A DNA stretch of 64,000 bases from GWF2-33-9 sp964500435. Its GTDB lineage: Bacteria > Bacteroidota > Ignavibacteria > Kapaibacteriales > UBA2268. The notes under the pieces were generated by a model, which searched no databases, had not been told where the DNA came from, and saw only the letters and a program-made list of their open reading frames with translations. Where the stretch lies: positions 186,001 to 250,000 of the forward strand of contig CAZCNL010000003.1 of the NCBI GenBank assembly GCA_964500435.1, given 5' to 3'. Below, in pieces: positions 39,201 to 45,537 of this stretch. Position numbers and translations under genes: made by a program. The first letter of the stretch is position 1. Each line of letters begins with the position of its first letter.

Positions 39201-39567
39201 AGGAAACGCTTCAATTAATGCAAATGCGAGATTAATCATAGGCGGAAATAATAATTTACTGACATCATTTAATAATTACAGTAATTACAGCATCGATATT
39301 GATAGCTATATCGAATTTAGCGGCGGAAGTGGAAATACGCAAATAATTAATTTATTGCCTAATAATTTAACCTCAGGTCTAGGCAATGTTGATTTAACTT
39401 ATGGTGGCACAAAAATTGCAAATAATTCATTGCTAATTAGAGGAAATTTACATAATTACACTGCATCAATTTTACAAATTAGTCAAATTGATGCTTTACA
39501 AGTTAAGAAAAATGTAATTAATGAATCACAAATTATTAATTCAGGTATTTTAGAAATTGGAGAGTAA
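27265..39567 (+). CDS. Giant (4100-residue) modular secreted beta-solenoid protein
   Basis: The signal peptide ends near NLFSL; an alternative start is 27298. The chain is a repeating series of supermodules of about 500-700 residues. Each has a GDWT.GE-type lead, a Trp motif such as NGNWNDKNNWS (near residues 765, 1472, 1995, 2615, 3317, 3788), a solenoid rich in Asn, Thr and Ser (GNLTLSNNSS-like turns), a 'yTPLeL' beta domain and a '(Y/F)W.i' segment. A GEVED-type domain lies near residue 2215-2290 (RFKAWIDYNYNGNFTNAGEQ). The C-terminus is IINSGILEIGE with no T9SS type-A domain. It is probably an adhesin or matrix filament. It starts six bases after the C1q-domain gene and shares its strand. 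Confidence 0.85.
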   Translation: MKINNKNIVYKMQTILIVLFVFLFLSNNLFSLDLFLSPNATVSLSANSIIKINGNLTLSNNSSLTQGNSSQLYLYGDLQNNGILQSNNATVIFIGDLNSNIFGTGTTNFYKLVINKDVNSIIVYIDKTLLINNDLDIQNGYLRVNNSSSHTITLNGNLLISSGSLFDASTSGSQTHSLLFSGQFQNNGNINFNTSGGKINITFSGNTDVNLNGSGIFDFNEVVINKSNTNNFVDFDKTFTAPDNFLTLLKGEFKVTGNYSVSNNFFKRTGNDYIVPKDAKFTLNNPNATVNPQPVAGNAILRGSLQISQGNFNIGSTGESNLIYDNTIIDGAANLTINGGICNIYTALTSPDTNRIIDINLSGGTLKIGSGSQITTNNAMFDISNSNSSFTWSSGDIELHRSNNNTNYADYRVLSLTNNVTGGNLIINADAGNQIFEIQSIASVYNLIQNAINNSNITLRQDFNVLNNVNLNGTGTDLFKTNSFVLSIGADFTNNYVNTDGFNNGTGKVLLNGNATQSIGGTQQTTFNILSVNKTAGDVELNIPARINSSLRLISNTIFDLNTNDLTLGKNAKIYSDDGINDTYNTFSANHCVINSGSTTPLTGAYLVKEIDPSTSFPLELHLPISTPGVYTPLKIRLLSGGVNFGTNPSIKVKPVPLEHPDVEAPNVSLTKYWAVKTADLTVNTHGAEIFGYYDVNEVQGSEGSYKVLLYSPNWNTPGAYWRVEPGVNNYVDINTKYWYSQQTSILEGDWTIGEQNAGQATYYARADGDYNNPSTWSKIYYDGPASNTAPNKRSDRIKIQNHTITISNPVAEANLIAVETGTEGRTSGILKISGNNYCEGDTFRLENSAKFYFAHSDGIVLAPDMIGAVRTDVRQFSSYGIYGFWEGQTQVSENGIPDILGALIVDKTINTTVALSKNTTIRDSLVINEGIFDLSTNSANGYTANRTLIMRGGELVVRSSFPINYTPPTLTVGQITFDGTGNTLIPSSTSVPGVLQYNNLVIKGNRSGNVNFETSGEIKIINNFDISNINFTNNTFRFNTAGSTVRFAKNGGTQNVPFMPGSPNDSLVNLSYYNLIIDNPGDKQIVSSGTSTFLITNNLTLSNGSNFIQDNNNIKLLGNWNNTTGAKFTATAGKYVIMQSPTASLSTSITSRDTTDNHFENLLLQGPGKVVINDNLKVNGNLILDNGSNFEVNNYNIYLYGNWNNNGGTFNQTNSTIVFENNILQNITKVAGDETFYNIELKNPANLNSNSVGASNNGIIISNNLILTYGRIDARDRFVQVNGTITRPGGGYINSALRRNIPAGTTTLQYEVGYQDSYTPITLNFNGTDGVAGLLQILSDTLTTTSSPVYWSDNVPTSIMPSGSNLSTDKHITRQWKITKPTGSSFSLGSNRKYNATPHFIYGISPNGDLRNGANTTLLDVMLYNGTNWIIPLYYGTRPYVSNRQNDSITYNELTELGTIVVGEPSALTFYTRGNGNWNDKNNWSLVQYDGIAANIYPGETTNNYRAFIGANHQINLNIDATVNNSGSIFGLIAVDSSGVLDLNTHIISGTGEFRLNKYSTIKIGSTDGITATSALGNIQTSNRTYNYNSHNQGTFIYTANGNQNTGDGLPSGSDTIRVLIVDKSSGTVTVNAANTLSVKDSLYVKSGGLNLGNRDINLLGNLRKASGTTFDANGRLVSIISTKQDTISVENYSEGITFYDLTINKSQNTGNVFLDTLTWIQISHNLTFAANNYAKIDAYTRSTQLNPQYVIFDPTATVSGARQTTPTQGGGWVNGQVRKNIAANDAPNTVFEVGDQFYYTPLELDFATGTGSTAGYLAAVPIDGFHPKLYNSPGTLYPVNPNRVITLYWRLLKPYNSTFERGNRNYDVTIRFAHPALTTLLDCVGCADVTYYRGGDSLQWWQTMARNSSYDNSGTENVCGDTRIAPHPTPNFNYNGSTCTSPTSPTSYIKVLGLTPSETFGSTDTFANGDLLLAEYVAGNRNSIRYYNFYSIKDGDWTDPATWSTVSFNSNVNEALTDPDPNVYPFPVRQYDNALIGNGKTVSLNADIGHNIYNGDPNVFPHAGPSTKVYETGTLDLGTRTLRGNAFKLFKDGKLIIGSSNGIALTANSGNIILGYNQQREYSDTSNIEYVAEGVNTSINSYNVINRNASTHYLESVTVLKSSDNSIITQSITGNKRTFSNYGHNYIWDKPITLIAGQTYYIQINPSNVSTNRRFKAWIDYNYNGNFTNAGEQIFSIASNDTVNVTSANFTVPAGTSAGTTHLRIGLRDNNNDFGPTDNGTGEFEEYTVNIVNPNTVITQISGNGLPLKLASLTVHGRRTNATTELQKSIEVIDSVKIISGILKASNGANSYNIKLNGSFINDTLNGFNPANGTVEFFGEYRDTVRGSQPVTFYNLTVNKAFPDTTITINNDITISNLFNYSTNNNVVLKDNKKITFNQNATLSGTFSKSRMIVLSGTNNAGQIQKIFTTTAGAANPKIFTFPIGLDTILHQVHIYDTASSYTSNPQFTVSLRNGKHPTRFTDSTLNMYWTVNATNFTNIDTLTFQYHPLNVTGDTNKYIPGLLSSLTSSWNIDLGINPWAKSSPILSKSTINFNGDWTAGEPRTFSKGRIYYSINTGYWDDYLNWSTDPILKHSGPPTSYPPGSLFPSDTVNIDGHIITFRSDSISIDSLRIGGTNTNPGIGQLIFANSPTNKKLSMRELFLDNDAGSIITENNSTGVDTLEIYGSITNNAQTNGINFTDVSTNHTLEMRFTGAGNSFLSGNGIWSNIQNVRINKPNGLLDTLIISSASFSQGSVLSEPKFYFQSGVLKGYSGQTTLIGGENFQVNLLPSSGIYMKDGSIQTKYHLSTSSNSTIELDGGNILVGNGVDDNYYYQTGTNFKLITGNFIVGGAFLRQNASATIDLTINNLSTIVVARYGATGTDPSFDMRSTGSAITMTGGRIIVANGNDNTESDLTINAENGGGITGGSIQIGDTSYTTSTNDLKISGSTPIYNLHLVDNGTLNTFKTKIRSLNYLVKNQILIDPRQELDINGNILTLQGNLLNYGKLTATPLTPSSQSWQIILNGINDQYLKNYSSAQNLLEIYSLRIDKTTGNTILGDNVATNSNLKVNEHLEFAPTNTSLIDANTYSQKVIIGPNNSSLGTYQFSRNGLGHIWGTLSRYIPNGNQNVDFYVGSDTLASYRPVSLLITGSSNTDGYIDVTPHNVSHPDISNSGLLIATTIPRYWTVVPSSTQSFALGSGGKYQIGTTFLNPADIPSGASLNLFEHRLFSPAYPAAGAWSQPSFVSNSSTNVVSKDNIIWGDFVVGEPNTVSFYSINNGNWQDINSWSLSGYTTNNPPTRIPNQSTDIVHIGNGKTITLVDDGTYPNIRNVIVEKYNNLPGYLQINGQLTYIRGLVFQLDDSCSLGIQHIDGLRPVADGNVGPIQTNARLFGVSRYIFNSNTGNQITGKALPNYVQSIIVDNSTNSSNKKVFLTNYPGAPTVNIIDSLFIRQGTFNSGNRNIRLLGNLVIDSIFNDGKYEALSNKVIIDSNLTHKIVLKNKSGLSLFDLELANGTSEVYREGSKITYNTHLNVANSLNFSGPAIIELKDSVNLYVSNSDVNSIINYASDRYVRTSRTSGMLIRNIGTSGLPLNYVFPIGSYESANNYTPLELSVVSATTSGKFGARVSPGDKGGFPGGHSQLSSAPNAEYLKRFWKIDSVTAVFQGQAKFYYKDLDVFGYDSHYDRLGRWRPSGEKTPGLWTQYPNPTVDTTQNFFLTNSNFNSTEFSGDWTLGNMFAFRRIFFSRQNGNWSDPNSWTYNPTHSGPIFGAGIWPDNTLDSTVIGGGDGISNPHEIVLDVDANVQGTALGTSPTNRGILNTTNHTLSGLYFTMGDYSTLKIGSPQGISSLGNNTGSILTTQTRNFNTNGIYEYNGISNQNYGSGLPVIVYDLLINNSGGTNNNIVLADKNIDIQRNISILQGALNLQTYTSNSQSGTGNASINANARLIIGGNNNLLTSFNNYSNYSIDIDSYIEFSGGSGNTQIINLLPNNLTSGLGNVDLTYGGTKIANNSLLIRGNLHNYTASILQISQIDALQVKKNVINESQIINSGILEIGE

Positions 39568-39655
39568 TAAATCGTGAGAATATCATTAAAAGCAAGTGAA
39601 ATTATGAGTTTGAATTATTTAAAATTAATAAAATTCATAAATAATTAAAAAAAAA

Positions 39656-39687
39656 GTTGTTTTAAATTAAATAATTTCATAAATTTG
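39656..39687 (+). promoter_or_regulatory. Bacteroidota-type promoter of the 735-residue surface protein
   Basis: GTTG (39656-39659) and TAAATTTG (39680-39687) are separated by 20 bases, close to the TTTG/TAnnTTTG consensus. It would give a leader of about 150 bases to the ATG at 39842. This leader is the only gene-free DNA between the giant gene and its neighbour (39568-39841). Confidence 0.5.
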
Positions 39688-39743
39688 TAATACAAATAAA
39701 ATAAGTTTAAGTTGTTTAAAAATAAAGTAAAAAAGTAAGTAAT

Positions 39744-39756
39744 TATACGTAGAAAA
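39744..39756 (+). promoter_or_regulatory. Single TACGTAGAAAAT site in the leader of the 735-residue protein gene
   Basis: TATACGTAGAAAA matches the repeated TTTACGTAGAAAA unit of the array at 15411-15497 at 12 of 13 bases. It lies downstream of the predicted promoter, so its role, if any, would differ. Confidence 0.3.
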
Positions 39757-39841
39757 TCAATAGAATATATTCGTCCATATATATAGGAAAAGAAAAATGA
39801 AAAACAAAAATCAATTAACAAAAACAGAAGGAGGTCTTTTT

Positions 39842-42049
39842 ATGAAAAAGACAAACAAATTAATTGCTGCTATTACTCTTTTAGCAGTTCTATTAGTAAG
39901 TTCTTTGGATGTTTACTCTCAGAACTTTACTAATAACACAAACGGAACATATACAGCTGGTGCCTGTACGGCTGTTATTAAGATGAAATCGACAAGTGGA
40001 ACCTTTAATGGTACTGCTCAACTTGGAACAGGAACAGGAAACAGAATAGATGGTATTGTCGATTGGGCAGCTACATCGGGTGGACAAACAGTGCAAGCTT
40101 TATACTACACTAATTTGTTCGTTTCTGGCGGTTCAAAAACAATTCCTGATGGAGTTTACGTTAGTGGAACAGGCTGTCCTACTGCATTCACAGCTTATGC
40201 ACAGTTACAAACTCCTGGAGTTGGTTATGCTGTTGCATCGGGAACAGGGAACAGAACTTATGCAGGTACTTTCCACTATGATGGAACTTCTGCTCAGATT
40301 ATCTTTCCAGAAAATGGTGGTTCGGCCGGAACGAACAGATACAATAACTTAGACTTAGCAGGAAGTGCAAAATCAACAAATGGAGATGTGATTTTGGACG
40401 GTTTATTAAATGTTCAAAATACAGCAACATTGACAACTGCTGATAACTTTACTGTAGGTAACGGAGCATCTGTAGCAAGCGGAAATATTACCGCAAATGG
40501 TTCAGGTAAATCATTTACTACTACTGGAACTGGAACATTTACAGTTGACCCCACTGTTTCATTTACAGTCGATGGTGGAGCTACTTTAGTTCTTAATTCA
40601 ACTGGTCACTTTGTAAACAATGGAACATTGGCTTTAACATCAACAGGTAACTTAAGTATGGGACCAAGTTCTTATCTCGAAATTGCTAACGCCTTTACAA
40701 ACGCAAGTGCAACACATACAAATATGACATTTGATGCTACTTCTACTGTTGCTTATACAGGTACTGGCGCTCAAACATTGCAATTTACAAGCGATGCCGC
40801 AGCAAATAATAATTATGGTAATTTAGTATTTTCAGGTGCTGGAACTAAAACCGCAAACGGCGATGTTTACTCACGTGGCACTGTATCAATTGCTGGTGGA
40901 CCAATTGTAATGGATAACAACTGTGGAGTTGGAGGATATGCATTCGTAACTGACGTTACTGGTGGAAATAAGATTACATACGCATCTGCAAATAATGACC
41001 AATACATACAAGGACAAGTAAAATTGCGTGGTACATTTACAGCTTCAACTGATTATACTTTAAATAATGCACAAACAAAAGTTGCTTTCGGAACAATTCC
41101 TGACGGGACAAATCCATATTTTGCATTAAGTGTTCAACCAAATACATTACCAACAAACCAAGCAGATTTTGATTTAACAAAGGATGTTAAACGTTGTATT
41201 ACAGTTGATTATTCAGGAACTGCTGGTGTAATCTCTCATTTAAGAGTAGGATATACTACTGGTGACTTGGATGGTACATTCAATGGAGACGAAACCAAAA
41301 TGCGTTTTGCTGAAACATGGAGTGGTGCAACACAAATGCAAAAAATTACCGGTGGTGCCGGTTTAGCAACAAACGGTGGTGCAGCAAATCCAAGATATGT
41401 TGATTTAGTAACAAATACATCGTTAGGATTAAAACTTAATAATCCATCAAACGGTGGAACAACATATGAACTTGGTAAAAACTCCAATATCATACTTACT
41501 TCTCAGCCTTTGCAATTCATAGCTATCAACAATGGACGTTGGACAAACCCAGGAACTTGGGATGAAGGTGTTGTACCAAGTTCAACTGATAATACATTAA
41601 TACGTGCAACTGTTTATGCTGGTATTGCTGGTCCTGCTTATGGAACATCAGCAACAAACAATACTACCCCAGAAACGACACATTACGGACAAACTGGAAC
41701 AATTTATATTGCCAACTCGATAACAATCGATAATGGAACAACTTATCCAGATGCAGCATTGATTATTGGTAACGAAGATAATGGCGATAATGCAATTTTG
41801 ACAACTCAATTAAGTGGAACTCTTGGTGGTATTGCTGCTGGCTTCTATAACAATAACTCGGTTGCAAATAGTGCTGACAACTGGAACGTTAAAACAACAG
41901 ACCCAACACAAGTTGGAAAAACTGTTAACGGTTTGTATGTAACATCTATATTAAATAATACATACACAAATCCAGTACGTTTTGGTACTGCACAAGTTAC
42001 AAACGCAGGTACAATTGTTAACCATAGCATAATTGAAATTGGTCAATAG
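39842..42049 (+). CDS. Secreted Gly/Thr-rich beta-solenoid protein related to the giant protein
   Basis: 735 residues from the start at 39842, chosen because AAGGAGG lies eight bases before it; an in-frame ATG at 39797 would add 15 polar residues. The signal peptide ends near DVYSQ. The chain is low-complexity beta structure rich in Gly, Thr, Asn and Ala. A single Trp module NNGRWTNPGTWDEGVVPSST near residue 560 matches those of the giant protein, and the C-terminus TIVNHSIIEIGQ matches the giant's IINSGILEIGE. No T9SS type-A domain. The strong ribosome site and dedicated promoter suggest high expression, perhaps as a major surface protein. Confidence 0.8.
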   Translation: MKKTNKLIAAITLLAVLLVSSLDVYSQNFTNNTNGTYTAGACTAVIKMKSTSGTFNGTAQLGTGTGNRIDGIVDWAATSGGQTVQALYYTNLFVSGGSKTIPDGVYVSGTGCPTAFTAYAQLQTPGVGYAVASGTGNRTYAGTFHYDGTSAQIIFPENGGSAGTNRYNNLDLAGSAKSTNGDVILDGLLNVQNTATLTTADNFTVGNGASVASGNITANGSGKSFTTTGTGTFTVDPTVSFTVDGGATLVLNSTGHFVNNGTLALTSTGNLSMGPSSYLEIANAFTNASATHTNMTFDATSTVAYTGTGAQTLQFTSDAAANNNYGNLVFSGAGTKTANGDVYSRGTVSIAGGPIVMDNNCGVGGYAFVTDVTGGNKITYASANNDQYIQGQVKLRGTFTASTDYTLNNAQTKVAFGTIPDGTNPYFALSVQPNTLPTNQADFDLTKDVKRCITVDYSGTAGVISHLRVGYTTGDLDGTFNGDETKMRFAETWSGATQMQKITGGAGLATNGGAANPRYVDLVTNTSLGLKLNNPSNGGTTYELGKNSNIILTSQPLQFIAINNGRWTNPGTWDEGVVPSSTDNTLIRATVYAGIAGPAYGTSATNNTTPETTHYGQTGTIYIANSITIDNGTTYPDAALIIGNEDNGDNAILTTQLSGTLGGIAAGFYNNNSVANSADNWNVKTTDPTQVGKTVNGLYVTSILNNTYTNPVRFGTAQVTNAGTIVNHSIIEIGQ

Positions 42050-42063
42050 TTTTCTAAGATTCG

Positions 42064-42093
42064 CCTTCCTTATTTGCAACAAAATAAGGAAGG
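42064..42093 (+). terminator. Stem-loop after the 735-residue protein gene
   Basis: A perfect 12-bp stem (CCTTCCTTATTT / AAATAAGGAAGG) with a 6-base loop. No T run follows, so it may stabilise the upstream mRNA or only partly terminate. The distal arm also supplies a purine-rich stretch 16 bases before the next ATG. Confidence 0.6.
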
Positions 42094-42108
42094 TAACTTA
42101 AAACAAAT

Positions 42109-44205
42109 ATGAAAAAGATAATTTTACATATAGTTATTTTGGTTTTGGGCATCACTTCGGTGATGTCCCAATCCCTTAATAGCACCGGAAAAATTGATAA
42201 TCTTGGAACAATTAAAGTCAAAAGTGGGCAAGTTGTAATAAAACAAGATACAATTGATGGTCGTGTAGAATTATTGCAAAATGCATCAAATAACTATTAT
42301 ACTGTTCCAAATATTGTTTACAATCAATTAATTGTAAAAAATCAAGGGAAAAAAGTTATTCTTGATGATAAAGATTTATTTGGTTCAGTAAAGCATCTAA
42401 TTGTTAGAGACTCATTAGTTTTAGATAGTAGCGCCTCGTTTGCATCTTCATATATAGGATTAAATCCAAATGATGTTATTGCCGAAGATGCCGTTGTTAA
42501 TACAAATAAATCAGAATACCTTGGCAATAAAGATTTAATAATGAGAAATGAGAAAAAATCTCAAGATATAATTGCCAATGGCAAATTCTCCCGACTTAAC
42601 ATTGATAATCCACTTGGGGTCAATGTTAAATCAGGGGGATTTGAAATTACTTCAAAACTTACCTTATCTCGTGGCGAATTAAATAATTCAACAACAGAAA
42701 ACTTTACGATGAAAGATTCCACTGAAATCGAAAGATATGTTGGAGCAAGCTTATCTATGGAGCCTAAGTTCGAAAGCAGCGTAAATATCACATACAGTGG
42801 AACTGGTTCAATGAAAACCAGCGGGGAAATTCCTTCAAATAAAAATACTTTAAAAAGATTGAAAGTTCAAAATACCGACAGTTTAATTTTAACAAAAAAT
42901 GTCCAAGTAAATGATTCGCTTATTTTACTTGGCAAAATATATGCCTTAAAAGATACATTGACACTTGCAAGTCAAAATAATCCCGTTTTCATAGATAGTA
43001 GCAAATCTGAAATAGCAGGAATATTCCGAAGGAATAATTTCAAAATCGGTGAAAGAATCATTTTCCATAATATCCATACATATATTTATTTCAATGATTT
43101 AGCGGCTTCTAATGGTATTACAGATATTATTTTGGATATACGACCGACAACATATCCAAAATATGATATTTTTAACACTAAAGTGATGCGCTCGTTCGAT
43201 TTAGCAACATTTGACGAAAATGGTAATGAAATTTTCAATGGATTTAATGCCGAATTCGGTTATGGATGGCGAAACTCTCCCAATAAGAATTATGATGAAA
43301 CATTTTCCTTAGCAAGCTCTTTTGCAGATTTATTACTCCAAAAATGGAATGGAAAAGATTATGATGATTTGACTTCCGACATTCCACAAATGGATAACAC
43401 ACACGATTGGGCATACTCAAAGCTCAAGCAATTAAACACAAGTGGTTCATTAGCAATTGGGCTTTCGACTTCTTTATCAATATATTTGCAAGCAAATGTA
43501 TTGCTAGAAGGTTCATATAAGGAAAATTCATTAGGGTTTATGCGAACAGATTTATGGAATGGAATGCAAGGAAATTTGCTTTTAAACATCAACCCGACTG
43601 AATTCCCATTTTCACAACTGAAAAACTTTGATTTCACTGCTATAAAAAGTGTTCCAGACTCAGTTGTCGATTGGATTGTTTTAGAATTTAGAAATATAAA
43701 CGAACCGAACAATCATTTTTATAAATTACTTTTAGTTAAATATGATGGTAAACTCATTGATTTGAATGGTAATTCCACATTAAGAATTACTAAAAATGAA
43801 TATGACCCAACAATTATGGATTCTTCATTTGACATATATGTTTACCATAGAAATCATAATTCGTTAAAAACACTCAATCCAATTAAATTAGTACCAGAAA
43901 ATAATTCAAAAGTATATGATTTCACTGACCCAGCATTTGTTTTAGGTGGAACAGCGGCATTGAAATTAGTTGATATAACAAATGACAGGCGAATTTTTGC
44001 AATGAAAGCTGGTTATTTTATCAACGATATGACAAGCGTTTCACAAATGATGAACGCAACAAATCCATTTACGGTGTTAAAAGATTATTTACAAATTTGG
44101 GATAATGTATCTCAGAAAGGCTACTTGCTGTATGATTATAATATGGATGGAATTATAACAACTCGTGATTTTAACTTAAGTTGGAATAATAGAAATAAGC
44201 AATAA
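42109..44205 (+). CDS. Secreted surface protein with dockerin-like C-terminus, function unknown
   Basis: A 698-residue protein with a signal peptide ending near SVMSQ. It begins with KIDNLGTIKVKSGQ, a turn pattern like the C-termini of the two preceding proteins. Residues about 30-330 are solenoid-like (LIVRDSLVLDSSASF). Residues about 460-640 match a module frequent in Bacteroidota surface proteins, with VDWIVLEFRN and FDIYVYHRNHNSLKTLNP. The last residues YDYNMDGIITTRDF form a single EF-hand/dockerin-like calcium loop. The next gene starts directly after its stop. The specific function is unknown. Confidence 0.75.
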   Translation: MKKIILHIVILVLGITSVMSQSLNSTGKIDNLGTIKVKSGQVVIKQDTIDGRVELLQNASNNYYTVPNIVYNQLIVKNQGKKVILDDKDLFGSVKHLIVRDSLVLDSSASFASSYIGLNPNDVIAEDAVVNTNKSEYLGNKDLIMRNEKKSQDIIANGKFSRLNIDNPLGVNVKSGGFEITSKLTLSRGELNNSTTENFTMKDSTEIERYVGASLSMEPKFESSVNITYSGTGSMKTSGEIPSNKNTLKRLKVQNTDSLILTKNVQVNDSLILLGKIYALKDTLTLASQNNPVFIDSSKSEIAGIFRRNNFKIGERIIFHNIHTYIYFNDLAASNGITDIILDIRPTTYPKYDIFNTKVMRSFDLATFDENGNEIFNGFNAEFGYGWRNSPNKNYDETFSLASSFADLLLQKWNGKDYDDLTSDIPQMDNTHDWAYSKLKQLNTSGSLAIGLSTSLSIYLQANVLLEGSYKENSLGFMRTDLWNGMQGNLLLNINPTEFPFSQLKNFDFTAIKSVPDSVVDWIVLEFRNINEPNNHFYKLLLVKYDGKLIDLNGNSTLRITKNEYDPTIMDSSFDIYVYHRNHNSLKTLNPIKLVPENNSKVYDFTDPAFVLGGTAALKLVDITNDRRIFAMKAGYFINDMTSVSQMMNATNPFTVLKDYLQIWDNVSQKGYLLYDYNMDGIITTRDFNLSWNNRNKQ

Positions 44206-45537
44206 TTGAAAAGAAAATACATTATATTACTGCTATTTGTCTTAATGTTTAGTGACTTGATGTCGCAAATGGATAATTATGCAGAAATTAGATTGACAAA
44301 TTTTTTCAAACCAAGCAATGATAAATTAGAATTTGATATCGTAATCAACCGTAAATCTTTTAATTGGTTATATTTTGCTAATGCTACTTTTCACTTAACT
44401 TTTCAAAATAATACATTCCAATTCGATAAAACAAATTTAGGAATTCTCAAAGTACAAAGCGGTTTGCGAAGTGGAATTATAACAGGAAATAATATTCCAA
44501 TTGATGGTTACATTTCGCAAGAAAAAGTTTTAACAGATACATTGAGTTTATCATTTTTAGGACCTTCGACATACCAAGAATCAGATAAAATTGGATATAA
44601 TAAAGACTTTTTGTTAGGTCATTATGAACTTACAGCGCTTGATGGACGATTTATTCCATTTGATTTAAAATGGGTAAGACCATTAGATTATTATCAAACT
44701 GCGGCTTTAAAATTAGATAAAGATTCTGTAATTGATAATACAATAATTTGGTATTATCGTGATGATAATATAGAATTATCGAATGGCATTTCTCGTACAA
44801 TAACTTTTCTTGAAGACCCATTGCCAGTATATGAAACAAAACTTAAGTTTTTTAACGTAACATATGGTAACGTCAAAAAGACCAAGATAGATTGGACAAT
44901 GGAAAAGGAATACGCAGTCAAAGGCTATAAAATTACAAGAGCCTTTAGACCAAGTGAGACATTAAATCCAAATAGTTTGCCATATGATACAATTTATTCC
45001 TGGGAATTAGGCTCACCGCATTACAATGCTGAAATGCTTTCCAAAGGGAATACTCAAACTGTACCTCAATTTTACGGAGTTTTGCCCGACACAGTTGACT
45101 TCCGAGGTGCACAATATTGTTATCGATTATATGCCAATTTTTATGAGGGCTATGGTAATATTTCAAAGGATTCATTACTTGCACAAGTTTGTACTCCAAT
45201 TCCAAATGCAATTATTGTCGAAGCTGAGATAATATCTCCGCAAGGCGAGCAAAGACCTACTTTACGGTTCAAAGTAGATGATGATTGTTATATGACTGGT
45301 TACATTATTGATGCAATAGGAAGAATCGTAGAACCTTTATCTGTTCAGGAAAAAAGTAAAGAAATCTTAGATAATTTAGTTTTAGAAAAGGGGACTTATA
45401 CATCAACTTACAATCCACCACCTTGGGTTGCAGATGGTTATTACCAATTCGTTTTAATTGCTTATCCAATCGAAGACAATAGTGTTGAGTTATCACGTTC
45501 TATGGTTCCATTCTTTTTAACAAGAATGAAAAAATGA
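44206..45537 (+). CDS. Secreted beta-sandwich/FnIII-like protein, function unknown (TTG start)
   Basis: A 443-residue protein starting at a TTG directly after the previous stop; no ATG nearby gives the signal peptide (KYIILLLFVLMFSDLMSQ), so TTG is the likely start. Residues about 22-180 look like a beta-sandwich, possibly cohesin-like (YFANATFHLTFQNNTFQF). Residues about 215-340 resemble a fibronectin type III domain (KGYKITRAFRP, YCYRLYANFYEG). The C-terminal 100 residues are a FlgD-like Ig domain (YMTGYIIDAIGRIVEPL). It overlaps the next gene by four bases. The cohesin comparison is weak. Confidence 0.65.
   Translation: MKRKYIILLLFVLMFSDLMSQMDNYAEIRLTNFFKPSNDKLEFDIVINRKSFNWLYFANATFHLTFQNNTFQFDKTNLGILKVQSGLRSGIITGNNIPIDGYISQEKVLTDTLSLSFLGPSTYQESDKIGYNKDFLLGHYELTALDGRFIPFDLKWVRPLDYYQTAALKLDKDSVIDNTIIWYYRDDNIELSNGISRTITFLEDPLPVYETKLKFFNVTYGNVKKTKIDWTMEKEYAVKGYKITRAFRPSETLNPNSLPYDTIYSWELGSPHYNAEMLSKGNTQTVPQFYGVLPDTVDFRGAQYCYRLYANFYEGYGNISKDSLLAQVCTPIPNAIIVEAEIISPQGEQRPTLRFKVDDDCYMTGYIIDAIGRIVEPLSVQEKSKEILDNLVLEKGTYTSTYNPPPWVADGYYQFVLIAYPIEDNSVELSRSMVPFFLTRMKK

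Noticed and set aside
42064..42093. Full rho-independent terminator splitting the surface cluster
   Set aside because: The stem is perfect but no T run follows on the plus strand, so complete termination is not supported.
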